This document shows positions 24,036 to 35,700 of a stretch of DNA of 64,000 bases, piece by piece. The stretch covers positions 40,918,996 through 40,982,995 of the forward strand of contig OY759261.1 of assembly GCA_963662155.1 (NCBI GenBank), in the 5' to 3' direction. How positions within the stretch are numbered: the stretch's first letter is position 1; every line of letters begins with the position of its first letter. This stretch comes from Lamellibrachia columna (lineage: Eukaryota > Annelida > Polychaeta > Sabellida > Siboglinidae). Position numbers and translations under genes: made by a program. The notes under the pieces are model-generated. The model ran no database searches. It was not told where the DNA came from and was given only the letters and a program-made list of their open reading frames with translations.

Positions 24036-25214
24036 AATTGAAACGTGCAACTTATTAGAACATTGTTATTGCAATTCTTTTTGTATTAAAATTAATGTTC
24101 ATATTTATTGTGTAAGCAACATTGGACATAATAGTTGTACGTTGGTTGTGTCACAGCAATTGGAAGCATTGCGTAAATCAGTATTGTCAAATGATACCTC
24201 TTTATGGTGGCATATCCAAATCAAGCAGTACGCATTGAATCTTATTAACAAGTAGCATGAAAGCAGTCACATAAAAAAATTGGCAAGTCTGACACATTAG
24301 AAATCACTCAAAATCCTGTTAAATGTTACAGATTATCATCTTTCTGACAAAAGTATTCCATAATTGGTTAAACATCAAGCAATTATATCAATATTAATTT
24401 TAAAACTAAGTAATTTTAAAGAGACAGTAAACAATCTTCAATGGTTAGCAATGTTCTGGAAATGTATTGTACATGATATATGATTTATTTTCAGCTTATA
24501 TTACGGGCAATGCATCATATTAATTTGGCTGTCAAACAAACAATAATATGTATGATTATATATGCATTGTGCCGCAACTTAATTTGAGATAGGACGCTTT
24601 CTCAGATAAAATCTTCCGTATTTGAGGTGATACCTCAGTTAAACTTCGTGGTGTGTTACAGACGAATGTAGATCATAGCAAGTTTGGATAGATAGATATA
24701 CTCTGACATAAGTGAGTTTGAACAAGGATTTTGCCACATTTGCTGGTTGAAGCTCTTCATAGGAAAATGGTGGATTTCTAGATGATCTTAATAGGCAGAA
24801 GGATATTTGGAATGTTTTAATGATTAGACACGTGTTTGCCGTAACCCGTGCACATATTGGTAAACATTTACGGGTATCGCACATACAAGCATTTTACAAG
24901 AGCTAAACAATTTTTGTTTTGCCTAAAGTCGACCAACATGTCAACGGGATGGTGACAGCGCCAAGTGAAAAGTTTAAGAATTGTGGATGGTCACGTTATC
25001 TTATAATCATGTAAAACGTTACAATGACCATCAATGTGAACATCAACTGTAGGCTGAACCCTATATCTGCCCGCCCCCGCAAGGCAGGTGACCGTAACTC
25101 TGTCAGCACATCCTGTTTTGCTGCACAGTAATTTAGGAATTACAAGTGTAGTGCGTGCCCAACGTGATACGGCCGAGACGACAATGACGGTCAGCGCGTA
25201 GACACATTGCGAGC

Positions 25215-25870
25215 ATATCAAGTTGAACGCGTAAATGTTCAAGATACATTGTACATTTTGTTATGGACCATCTTTCACCGAGGTAAGTTTAATCTGCACT
25301 TAAAGCCTATGATTCGGGCTGCCTGACATGTCACAGTGGTGCGTCTTTATAGGTTGTAGCGATGACCCGGGGACCACACCCAAATAATTGTTGTCATTGA
25401 GCATGCGTCGCACTGATGGATGTTTACACTTTAGGAGACTTATTTTCAATTTCAGAATAATAAGGTGACATTTTTAATCACCAGCCTTAATTAAACGGTG
25501 ACACTTGTGCCCTAATTGTGGAGTAAACGGGTCAATGTTGAACGCAAGGAACCGAAGCTAGGATCCAACAACTTAGACGCATTAGACTACAACCTGATCC
25601 CTAACACACTCTATATACAAATAAAAACAGTCGCCAATACCTCTTTAATTATATGGGCCAAAACTAAAAAAAATTTAGGCACAGGTGAGAAAATATGTCC
25701 CGACAGCCGTTACTGGGGCGGGGGGGGCACACCTAAATAATTAATAGGTTAACGAGATCCTACAATGTTTAGCGGATGTGTGGCCGGCCCTTGTCAGATA
25801 ACTGTATTTATACATAATATTAATACTACTACCATGACGTACACAATAGATAATTTATTTCATCCTTTTA
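25215..25870. repeat. Dispersed repeat, copy 2 (partner 2585-3265)
   Basis: Same orientation and order of blocks as copy 1, including the paired 'cacacccaaataat' segments and the terminal 'aatttatttcatcc'. Confidence 0.65.
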
Positions 25871-25871
25871 T

Positions 25872-26015
25872 TGTCCTCGGTGAGAAAGAGTTAAATAGTT
25901 AATTTTATAGTTCGTTCTATATAATTTACGCTGTTCTTCTTATTCTAAAGCTACTTTGTGCTCTGGTTCTGTCATCTTTAGTAAATTTGAAGTAAAGACA
26001 TTTATCAATTATATT
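25872..26015 (-). mobile_element. LINE-A 3'-end fragment
   Basis: It matches the C-terminal ORF2 region of the minus-strand copy at 49033-49145: 'gagaaagagtt', then 'tttgtgctctggttctg' and a degraded 'agtttgaagaa' block. Only a fragment survives. Confidence 0.55.
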
Positions 26016-26268
26016 TTTCAATAACAATTGAATATCTGGTTTGTGTTGAATTTAAACCACCTACCAACTTTTGAAAAATTCCCCAATATTCTAGCCAATC
26101 TGTGAAATCCCCCAGTATTCTAATAATAAGGCGTTTCTGTATTTGTATACAAATACAGAAAATATTTACTTTTAGATGTGAAAACTTGCACCATGAGCTG
26201 GGATATTATGAAAATACCGCTGCTTTGTGTATATTTCGATTGTTGTCTCACTGTATGCTGTGCACAGT

Positions 26269-26271
<3 letters not shown>

Positions 26272-26311
<40 letters not shown>

Positions 26312-26344
26312 TATCCTACAGACTTGAGGTCAAATAACAATTCC

Positions 26345-26391
<47 letters not shown>

Positions 26392-26428
26392 ATCCTACAT
26401 ACTTGAGGTCAAATACCAATTCCAATTA
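26272..26428. repeat. Two (TA)n units with a duplicated 38-bp linker
   Basis: (TA)n runs alternate with 'acttgaggtcaaatancaat', present twice about 77 bp apart. Confidence 0.85.
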
Positions 26429-26756
26429 TAAATTCCATATCGAAATAACATAGACATACTCAACGCAAAAAATAATTTTGGGTTGCTTATTTAAATGCTG
26501 CTTATATAATGATTCAAATTGGCGAACAAATGTGACATACGCAACATATTATATTTTACTGATTACGTGTAGCGAATAATTTGAGTGAAAAAGTTAAATA
26601 ATGTAATTCAAAACCCCAATTCCACCGACATAATCGGTGCCACAAACTCTGTGGAATTCTATTCTATTTCAGTATAATATTTATATAATATTTTAGATTT
26701 TTTTAAAATGTAATCACGTATTTCGATTTATTTTCGATAATGCCAGGAATGGCACG

Positions 26757-26915
26757 ATGCAGACGACATATTTGTGGACGACTCTCCAACCCCCCACCCC
26801 TGTCTGCTTCTACTGCTACCGGCGAGGGGCCCTGCTCTGTCTGACACCCGGCCTGCTTTGTGACGGCGTATACGACTGCTCGGACAGATCTGACGAGCAC
26901 AACTGTGCCAATAAG
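26757..26915 (+). CDS. LDL-receptor class A domain exon
   Basis: The frame encodes an LDLa repeat with six cysteines; the second half is canonical (CDGVYDCSDRSDEHNC, with the Asp/Glu calcium cage), while the first two cysteines are unusually close (CFYC). LDLa repeats are extracellular ligand-binding modules. A donor after 26915 (ataag/gtaggg) gives phase 0; a stronger donor after 26953 gives phase 2. Neither matches the phase 1 acceptor of the next transmembrane exon, so an extra exon or another junction is needed. The 5' limit is uncertain: acceptor candidates lie at about 26751 and 26767. It probably belongs with the exons at 27973 and 29046. Confidence 0.7.
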
Positions 26916-27857
26916 GTAGGGCGGAGCACGGAGCCGCCCTTATTGGAGAAAGGTAACTATGACGTCATACGATTGTTGTGTGATTATAGTATGTAATACC
27001 AACACATTAGTGACGAATGTCAACAACAACAGTATGCAATAATCGTTAGTTAAATATATTGTCCAGAGGAGGCGTCTTGCCACAAGTTCCCGTGGGGCAT
27101 GAAGCCCTCGAGGCGTCTTGCCCCAAAACAGTAATAATCTTACCCCATTTATGAAGTACGAATATTGAAAAGAAATAAACCATTGCTACATGTGTAAATA
27201 TTAACATATACATTATAATTTATTCCAAACAGGCGACAAACCTGCATCATTTAGTTTCTCTCGGACTCGCTGTTATGGCAAATAAAACAACGTACTCCTG
27301 GCGTGCAACCATTACACAACTGACACCGTACTCACGCCTTCCGAGATCTGCAGTGAATGAAGGGCTCGCCGCCATTCGGCTTTGTTGACATTCGGCTTTG
27401 CTTCTGGTTTCTCGCTGATGCGTCGTTTCTCTGGCTTCTTCACTGCATCTATGGTTCCGTTATGTGTCCCTCGTCTAGTCGCCAGCGACATCCCTTTAGC
27501 CTAACCTTTACTGACTCATGATCAACGAGTTCAACTTGGGTATTATGAATTCCAGTTGATTGGGAAATTTAAATGAGTATAGTTTGTATGGTGCTGCATG
27601 TTAATACTAAATATACTATGGCAATAAAGATTAAGACATTAAATACAACATTGTTAATTTATTGCAACTTTGAGATCGAAAAAAGTTGAGAATTGGGGTA
27701 TTTTAATTATATGAAACCCCCAAGTAACTCCGTATCACTCAGCCAATACAAATCGTTGTAAGTTCCATCTAGTGTATGCCACGCCATTGCAACCCAACGT
27801 TCATGTTCATATTTACTTTTCGTGAACATGTACAATTAGTTGGTAGATAATATATGT

Positions 27858-27948
27858 ATCACGATTTTCTTCTAACCACATCTATTGATTCACTTCACTC
27901 AACGTCGAGTGAGTAAATCAATAGTTGTTGTTTGAAGAAACTCGTGGT
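27858..27948. promoter_or_regulatory. Palindrome upstream of transmembrane exon, copy 3
   Basis: Same inverted repeat as at 5474 and 20232, with some mismatches. It ends about 24 nt before the acceptor AG at 27972. Confidence 0.8.
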
Positions 27949-27972
27949 TCGTGTTTAATATTTGTCTTTCAG

Positions 27973-28114
27973 ACGGAACAAAAAGAAGCGTCAGCATGAA
28001 CGCTGTGTTCGTCGGTCTGCTTGTATTGTTCGGCTTCCTAGTCGTTGGTTCCATTGTCGTCGGTCTCGTCCGAATGTTCAATGTCCTTTCTCAACATTGT
28101 GCCGAAAGGTCGAG
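27973..28114 (+). CDS. Transmembrane exon, copy 3
   Basis: This 142-nt exon follows an acceptor ttgtctttcag, with phase 1 in and phase 2 out. It encodes a hydrophobic span (MNAVFVGLLVLFGFLVVG then SIVVGLV) and a cytoplasmic start SQHCAERS. The phase 2 donor (after 28108 or 28114) joins in frame to the tail exon at 29046. With the LDLa exon upstream this gives a type I membrane protein with a PPxY tail, an architecture shared with LDLRAD/PMEPA1-like proteins. Confidence 0.7.
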
Positions 28115-28115
28115 G

Positions 28116-28830
28116 TTGGTACCCTTAACAAAATAATATGTTGAACTTGTCATAGAATAATCTATATCATTTTTGCGGACACAACTGTGCAGAATTCAGA
28201 AAATATTCTATAGAATTATTTTCAGATAATATTCTATAGAATACATTTTTATAGAATATTATCTATTTTGTGGACATAGCTATGCAATGTTTAGTATCTA
28301 TAATTTGTTATACCATGTTCGGCTATGCTCTGTATAATTCAATAACATTCTATAAGAGTAAACATAAAATTGAAGCAGACATACAAAATTATGTACAGTC
28401 AATAGTATTATGTGGTTTTCTATACACAAATATGTTATACCCTGTAAAAATTTTCTTTCGCACATGATGGGAATCTCATCTACCCCACTGTCTGCTACGC
28501 AGGGCCTAGCCCATGATCGACCTCTACAGTATCGGTCGTTCAACATGCCGGAATTCCAAGAAGAGAAATATAGTCGTCTGTCTGTCAAATGATTGTGTTA
28601 ATGCTAGTAGTGTGAATATGTTTAAAAATAGAATTGACAGATATCTGATAAGGACGGGCTACACATAGATGAGAAAATTGTTGCACTCTGGACAAGCCAA
28701 TGGCTTCCTTGTCCACTTGCCATCTGGAACTTATTCTTTGGGATGGCAATCTTGTTAAATCTTGTCTGAGGGTGTGTTACATCATTGCTAGTCAGGGGTT
28801 GTAATACTAACTACAGTAGGGGAGAGTTGC
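28116..28830. repeat. Intronic duplicated block, copy 2 (partner 6490-7260)
   Basis: Co-linear with copy 1 but interrupted at 28590-28765 by a LINE-A fragment. Confidence 0.75.
28590..28765 (+). mobile_element. 5'-truncated LINE-A 3' end
   Basis: About 175 bp matches 39070-39250, including 'gccaatggcttccttgtcca' and the terminal repeat 'aatcttgttaaatcttgt'. Comparison with the empty paralogous site (7190-7205, 'gtctgtctgaggg') fixes the insertion point. At most a short 'tctg' target duplication is visible. Confidence 0.85.
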
Positions 28831-29045
28831 CGGGATTGGGACCCCTAACGATAAACTTGAATATAGACGTGAAAACAAATGGAATTGATGTAAACAATAT
28901 ATTGACATAGAGTTTATGTTGAATTTTCAACAAAAAACTAAACAGGTGGGAGATTGGACATTCAATACCCTGACACACCTCATGTGTTAATGTTTTGGCA
29001 CCGTTCAGTTACACATAGTATATTCCTGTGGTCCTTTGTTTTCAG

Positions 29046-29238
29046 CCCAATTACATCAACTGAGCAGGAATCTCCATATGTAGACGATCACCGTCGTCCG
29101 CCTAGTTACTCATTGACCACCGATATCGGTAATGCGGAAAGCGATTACCGGCCGTTACCAGATTGTGTGCCGGCCGTTCCCGAGGAGGCGCCACCACCGT
29201 CATACGCCGATGTTTGCGAAAGCGAAGGATGGGTTTGA
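29046..29238 (+). CDS. PPxY tail exon (terminal), copy 2
   Basis: This terminal exon follows a strong acceptor (ggtcctttgttttcag), starts in phase 2 and ends at TGA 29236-29238. It encodes about 64 residues with two PPxY motifs (RPPSYS, PPPSYADV), a central acidic stretch and the same ESEGWV end as the 11825 copy. WW-domain (NEDD4-family) binding is expected from the motifs. It is fully open, and differences from its paralogue are mostly substitutions rather than breaks. Confidence 0.75.
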
Positions 29239-29479
29239 ACTCCGAGTCTGGTCAACCAATGTGTTGCAATTAAGATGTGCTTTTAATTGCTTGTTCTGAA
29301 AGATAAATTCCACCCATGACTGAGGTTGGTGAAACGTTGCATTTGATAAGCGTTGTATATTTGTGTCTTTTATTTCGTGCGAGTTGCATTGTTAATGCTG
29401 TATTTCATGCAAGCTTTTAGTTGTGTTGTTTATGCGTGATCGATAATGTCAGCCAGTACATCTTGCTTATATCGTACAG

Positions 29480-31900
29480 AATTTGTCAAAGTTGTCAGAA
29501 CATTTTAGACAATTCTTTTTAAGTGTTATCATGTTTGCTTTGTATGACGCCCGTCTGGCTGATTTAGGAGGCACATCCCTTGGAAAGTATAATGTAGCGA
29601 ACTCCCTGTTTAGGGTGCATACTTTGTTTTCGCGATAGCCGCTAGATGGCAACACTGTTGGATTTATGCAGGTGGCGCATTTATCGTATAACTTGTTTGA
29701 TACATTATATTGTATTTGTCTGTATGTTATGCAATAACCTCTGTGGGGTTGCCATATTTTAATCTTACGGTTGTTTAATTAACACAATGTTCTACTTAAT
29801 GCTGTACATTATAGTACCAGTTTATTTCACCGTACGACTTTGTTGGTTGCGTGAGTGGTGAGTCCTGTGTGATTTGATGCGCCCTATAGTGCTGATATCT
29901 GCCTGGTGCAGGGATCAGTGGGCGGTCGTGGGCACGCTAGCTGTTTGTTGTTGATACTCCCACCATAATCGGTTTGCATTTCATGCAAGCTTTTAGGTAT
30001 TTTGCAGTGTTGTTTATGCGTGAGCGATTATCTCAAGTTTCAAGTGATTTACTCCAAACAGCCCAATCTTGGGCTAAAGCAGGAGTTTGTGGTAGTATGT
30101 GCGCATGCGCTGTGGGTGGTAATTGCAATAACTAAAATACTAGTATTTTTAATGTTAGTCAATGGGTTTCCAATTAATATTCTATTTTACTTTTATATTT
30201 TTGTATTTATTTTGGGCTGGTATATAGAATGTCAGTTGAAAATTTTGAGTAGGTTTAGTTAGGTGCATGGAAACTCTAGTGCGACTTGTTTATCATATAT
30301 AATTTGTCATGATTCTCAGACCACTTTAGTTAACTCTTTCAAAGTGTTATAATGTCTGATTTGTATGATGCCCGCCTGGCTTTTTAGGAGGTACATTATA
30401 TACAGTGCATAATGTATAGAACTACCAGGTATGGGTGCAGACGTTGTTTTCGCGATAGTCGCTAGATGGCGACACTGTTAGGCAGATTTATATTTACATT
30501 TTCCAAACTAAATTGTTTGTACGTTTAACTGTGTTACTGGTGGCCGAGTGTTCCATATCAGCGGATATTTTCAAATCCGCAATACATTGGATTATTTGTA
30601 CATTTGGATAATGGTAATGTATACAGTTTTGTATTTATCATACACGTGTTGTTTGATATTCTTGTAATGTGTATGCAGATGTATCAGCACCAGCGGATCA
30701 TGCAGGTCCATCCTGCTGAGTACTGGTAGTTATTGTTGTTGTGACGGTTGTTGTTTAGTACCAATTGTTGTTCTTGGTTGCTTTATGTGATTCGTCATTG
30801 TGATAAACACTGGTTTTGAAACTCTTTATTAAACTTTGTTAGTCTTGATCTTTGTGTGTTTTCCTTGACATATAATACAAATAATGTTTCATATGCTGCA
30901 ATACGTTATTACAGTGGCCTATTTTATGACCGTTTAATTTAGGAAGGCGTATACATATAAAGTATATAATTAAGAGGATGATGAAGTATGTCCTACATCT
31001 CGTGGTCCCCATACCTGCGGTCACTGAGCAGTATCACTGGACAGAGCGTTCACTTAGCAGTATCACTGTACAGAGCGTCCACCCAGCAGTATCACTGGAC
31101 AGAGCGTTCACTCAGCAGTGGCACTGTACAGAGCGTTCACTCAGCAGTATCACTGTACCGAGCGTTCACTTAGCAGTATAACTGTACAGAGTGTTCACTC
31201 AGCAGTATCACTGGACAGAGCGTTCACTCAGCCGTATCACTGTACAGAGCGTTCACTCAGCAGTATCACTGGACAGAGCGTTCACTTAGCAGTATCACTG
31301 AACAGAGCGTTCACTCAGCAGTAGCACTGTACAGAGCGTTCACTCAGCAGTATCACTGGACAGAGCGTTCACTCAGCAGTATCACTGTACAGAGCGTTCA
31401 CTCAGCAGTAGCACTGTACAGAGCATTCACCCAGCAGTAGCACTGTACAGAGCGTTCACTGAGCAGTATCACTGTACAGAGCGTTCACTCAGCAGTAGCA
31501 CTGTACAGAGCGTTCACTCAGCAGTATCACTGTACAGAGCGTTCACTTAGCAGTAGCACTGTACAGAGCGTGGTGAAACTTTCTACAGACGACGGAAAAG
31601 CGCTGACCACAGTTATTTTCCCTACGGGTGGCCATGTTAACGTTTTGCATGACTGTAAGAACATGAGACCATCAAATGAATATAAAGCTTCATGACATCG
31701 ACTGGCAATGTGTTGCCAATAAGTTAACCAGAGTCCTCTGTTATCAATGGTAAACGAAGCGTTTTTGGGACGTTGTGGGAGTGCTATGGTATTTTCTAAG
31801 TTGAATAAAATCCATGAAAAAATACCTAATAACAAAATAAATCATTAGTAAATAAAAGAAGCGTAGAACCCATCTTTGAACGTACAGCAGCTGAAACAAC
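29480..31900. repeat. Duplicated 3' flank of copy 2
   Basis: Partner of 12260-14600. The ~170-bp modules are at 29490-29665 and 30310-30485. A segment at about 30035-30285 is extra relative to the partner and has no recognisable content; its open frame is hydrophobic but unsupported. Confidence 0.75.
31020..31570. repeat. 29-bp minisatellite, 19 copies
   Basis: Units of the type ttcactcagcagtatcactg-tacagagcg abut directly for 551 bp, which is 19 x 29. Variants (gga/gta, tat/agc) are scattered. The paralogous locus has one unit (13801-13829) with matching flanks on both sides. Confidence 0.95.
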
Positions 31901-32427
31901 CGAGATAACCACTGTCCAGCAGATATCGGTCAACACCGTATTATGCATAATCAGACATGGGACAGACAGTTAAATGTACTACTGCTACAGCATCTGAAAA
32001 CATGCAGAAGCGGACAAATTGTGTACTGGGAGTATGCAGCATAATTGTTGCCTAAAATTAAGCGACATCATTATACATACGTACACTTGACAATCCATGT
32101 CCATAATGCGTAATTACTCGCAATATATACGTTTCCCCCAAACCAACCAGTATCATACATTCAGATTGTGTAATATATTAAACGTTACATTTATCAATAC
32201 AAATCAGTACAAGAATGTGCAATGTAATATATAAAAAACAAGATTACATTCCCATGTATATACCAAGCGTACAAGTAACATAACAATAAACGTCTTCTTT
32301 ATAATATACATTATTATATAAATAATCCCGTCTGCGGACACACATGCTCGTTATGGTTCAGTGTGTGTATATTCGTGCAACTACATATAACTTAATAACA
32401 GGGGTATATGTAATTTATATATATATA

Positions 32428-32510
<83 letters not shown>

Positions 32511-33000
32511 AATCTAAATAGTGTAGTAAACAATCACTAATCAAGTTTGCTGAATAAAATTTCAATCTGCCAACGTCCAATATTGTTCATCGACTCACTA
32601 TAAAATCACAGTTTACGTAATGACACAAAGTTTCTTACGAACTGGCTGACGAAGCGTCTAGCATAGACAGTTCCAGCGCGTGTGGTGCCAGTCTAGCAAC
32701 AGCGAATGCAATCGACGTGCCGCGTGGAGTGTCGATGGATGATCGAACATTGTTTCGCATTCCCATGTCTTGTAGACAATTGATCGATTCACATGGCGAT
32801 TCACTTTGTGAATAATCAAACGTTTCAGATGTCTGATTTATCTCAATTGTCTGCCCAAAATCTCAGGCGTCAACTGTGTTGTACTTCTCCTACAACCAAC
32901 AACACTTATCGAATGCAGACAACTGTATTCACAGCTCTAATTTAGCACAATCAACACACATTAATAATATATGAATACTTAACACATTTCTGGCTAAATC
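31900..33000. other. AT-rich stretch with a long (TA)n at about 32418-32508
   Basis: No gene was recognised. A more GC-rich patch at about 32625-32815 is open on both strands for roughly 45-60 codons without a domain match. Confidence 0.4.
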
Positions 33001-33945
33001 ATGTTGTTCATAAACATTACAATGCACGAGTTGTGCGATTTATAATGACAAATATGGTTTGCACGTGTAACACTTCAGTGCTTTAATCTGCATATAATAT
33101 ATTATGTATAAATAAAACCTGAAACAACAGCCACCCTCTACTGTACATTTCTGACATCTTATAAGAAGGTTTATATATCAGATTCGGTTTCTCAATTCCA
33201 GAATATCTGATAAACCAAACGAAGCTAAAACCAAACCAAAACTAAACCATTAAAAATGTTTCAGAGAGTTATGTTGAAAAGATAACTTGATCTGACTTTG
33301 TGAATTGCATTATCTGGGAGGTTTACTTATCTACAACCTGAAGACAGAGCATGCATCTTGCACTTACGACCACTCTGTGTGTCATGAGTTAGAAACTTAT
33401 CCAAAACATATTACTTCAAACACTGAACCAACAATTTGTTTGTAAATTCACAAGTGAAAATATATCATTATGGTTGATGTTCCATTGCGCTGGAAGGCTT
33501 ATTCATAAACATTACAATGCATGAGTCGTGTACATTATATTAATAAAGCTAGTGTAAACGTGGAACGCTTCAGTACTATAATGTAAACATACTATATAAA
33601 TATGTATAAATTAAAACCTGCAATAGCAGCCATATTCCTTTGTACATTTCTGACATCTTATCAGAAGATTTATGTCAGATTTGGTTTCTCAATTCTAGGG
33701 TACCTTATACACTAAGCCTTTAAAAATATTTCAGAGAGTTAAGTAGAAAGGACAACTTGATATGACTTTGGGAACTGCATTATCTGGGAGGTTTACTTAT
33801 TTACAACCATCTTGTACTTGTGTGTCATGGCAGCTAGAAAAGTATCCTAAACCTATTACTTCAAACATTGAATCAACTGTTTGTAAATGTAGATTCACAA
33901 GAGAGTAAATATCACTGTTGTGGTTGTAGTTCCGCAGCACTGGTT
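33000..33945. repeat. Tandem duplication, two units of about 450-490 bp
   Basis: 33000-33495 and 33496-33945 share block after block (cataaacattacaatgca, ttctgacatctta, tttcagagagtta, gcattatctgggaggtttac, attacttcaaacattga) with substitutions and small indels. Confidence 0.85.
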
Positions 33946-34024
33946 GTTTGGAGGTATTTCCTGCTGCAAAAAAACAACATCATTAAAATGGAACGCACAC
34001 GTGTTTGTGTGTGCCTGCGTGCTA

Positions 34025-34125
34025 GTGTGTTGGTGCATTCATGCATGCATACATGCATGCATGCATGCATGTATGTATGTGTGTATGTATATATGTATGC
34101 AATCATGCATGCATGCATAAGCAGA
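34025..34125. repeat. (CATG/TATG)n microsatellite
   Basis: Alternating gcatgcatgc and tatgtatgtg runs. The open frames here are artefacts. Confidence 0.9.
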
Positions 34126-34390
34126 AAGAGGTCAAAGTGCGAAGCAGTCAATGATGGAAGGCAGTGGTGCAACTGAGTTGACTTTCTATATTAACCAACA
34201 CAAGAAGAAAATTAAGTAAGTAAGCAGCATCATTTGTTGAATGGGGTATGTAATTAGGCCTGTGTGTTGTTCCACGATGTTCAATTACTCACCATGTTCA
34301 TGTTGTAGCTGTAGCGCGACGACTGCGACAAACAAGACAAAGTTATTTGATCCTGATACAACAAAACTCTGCTTCGTCTTCTTCCATCAC

Positions 34391-34450
34391 ATCTCATGAC
34401 TCCATATTACATCTCATGACTCCATATTACATCTCATGACTCCATATTAC
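34391..34450. repeat. 20-bp tandem repeat x3
   Basis: The unit atctcatgactccatattac starts at 34391, 34411 and 34431. No gene was recognised from 34200 to 35500. Confidence 0.9.
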
Positions 34451-35500
34451 CCACATATAAAATGTCACACTTTGGAAAACTAAAACGAACTAAGCAGGCC
34501 AATCTGTAACTTTATAGTAATTAGCTTGGGAATTGAGATGAGAATGTGATGGTGTGTGTGAATAAAAGGACATGAAACAGGTAAAACGCCGGTAGATGAA
34601 TATGAATGGATCAACTACCATACAAATAAACAATTAATCAAATAATTTATTGTAACCCTTCACAACAAGTATAATTAAACAGTAAATATTTATTTACATT
34701 GTGAAATATGTACACCATCAGATATGACTACATAAAATCCATGTACTCGATGTGATGTCACAATATGTTCTCGTTATCTTTCTGAGGACCAAAATTAATT
34801 ACCCTTCCAGTGTCACACGACCCTTTTGTTGATGGTCACATGACAACAGTTTCCTGACTATCCCAGACCAATATATGGTCTGCCACTAAAGGTGGTCTTG
34901 TTCCTAAAATAAGCTCAACCAGTGCACTGGCTCTCATCTAATAACACGGGGTCTCCTAATGCAAGTACTTGTACAGTTAGAACTATACAAAATAAATGTG
35001 CTGATAATAAAAACAGTAAACATACAGTAGAGTGCTTACCGCTTGCATGGGTGGCAGACTTGGATAACAGCATGGCGGTATGTACTGCAACAGTTCCAGA
35101 CACAATTAATTATGCATCAAGACATTAAACTATACAATGTATACATGCCCTATTATGCAAACACCCCCATTTTTCAAGGCCCAATGATGACATAAGATCG
35201 AACATTGTATATTATAATGGCTGATATCAGCAGACTTTGTAATGTTCTGGTGTCCTTTTGACCACATGTGGATGTATTATTAATGGCTGGTAGCCTTAAC
35301 CAAGTCCTTTCTTTGAATCTCTAGCCAATACATATTGATATATGACATGTCCTCCCCATATTTTTGTAAAGTACGTGGTTGATTACGACTACATGACATG
35401 TCCTTGTTTTAGAATGGATACAGCAAATTTGTCAGGTTGATAGATTCCTTCCCTTACCACTAGAACTGTTCTCCTATGTTTGACTCGTAAGTAGTTTTAA

Positions 35501-35700
35501 NNNNNNNNNNNNNNNNNNNNNNNNNNNNNNNNNNNNNNNNNNNNNNNNNNNNNNNNNNNNNNNNNNNNNNNNNNNNNNNNNNNNNNNNNNNNNNNNNNNN
35601 NNNNNNNNNNNNNNNNNNNNNNNNNNNNNNNNNNNNNNNNNNNNNNNNNNNNNNNNNNNNNNNNNNNNNNNNNNNNNNNNNNNNNNNNNNNNNNNNNNNN
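35501..35700. other. Assembly gap (200 N)
   Basis: Exactly 200 N, probably a placeholder of unknown true size. Structure across it, including any exons, is unknown. Confidence 0.99.

Larger units (their letters stand above)
22140..24150 (-). pseudogene. Decayed cluster of mini-exon units
   Basis: These intron/mini-exon units resemble the array at 39-55 kb but carry lesions. The 22158-22193 unit (36 nt) has a stop in phase 0. The 22712-22747 unit reads HQQYQPNNAANW but its donor GT is GA. The 23018-23055 unit is 38 nt and frame-breaking. The 23772-23807 unit reads HQHNSPNNAPNW but its donor reads ATAAAT. Acceptors (ttgttgtag) are mostly kept. The cluster is either a dead end of the same gene or a separate old copy. 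Confidence 0.55.

Noticed and set aside
30002..30262. Hydrophobic 86-codon frame
   Set aside because: Lies in DNA absent from the paralogous flank, composition is AT-driven, and there are no supporting signals.
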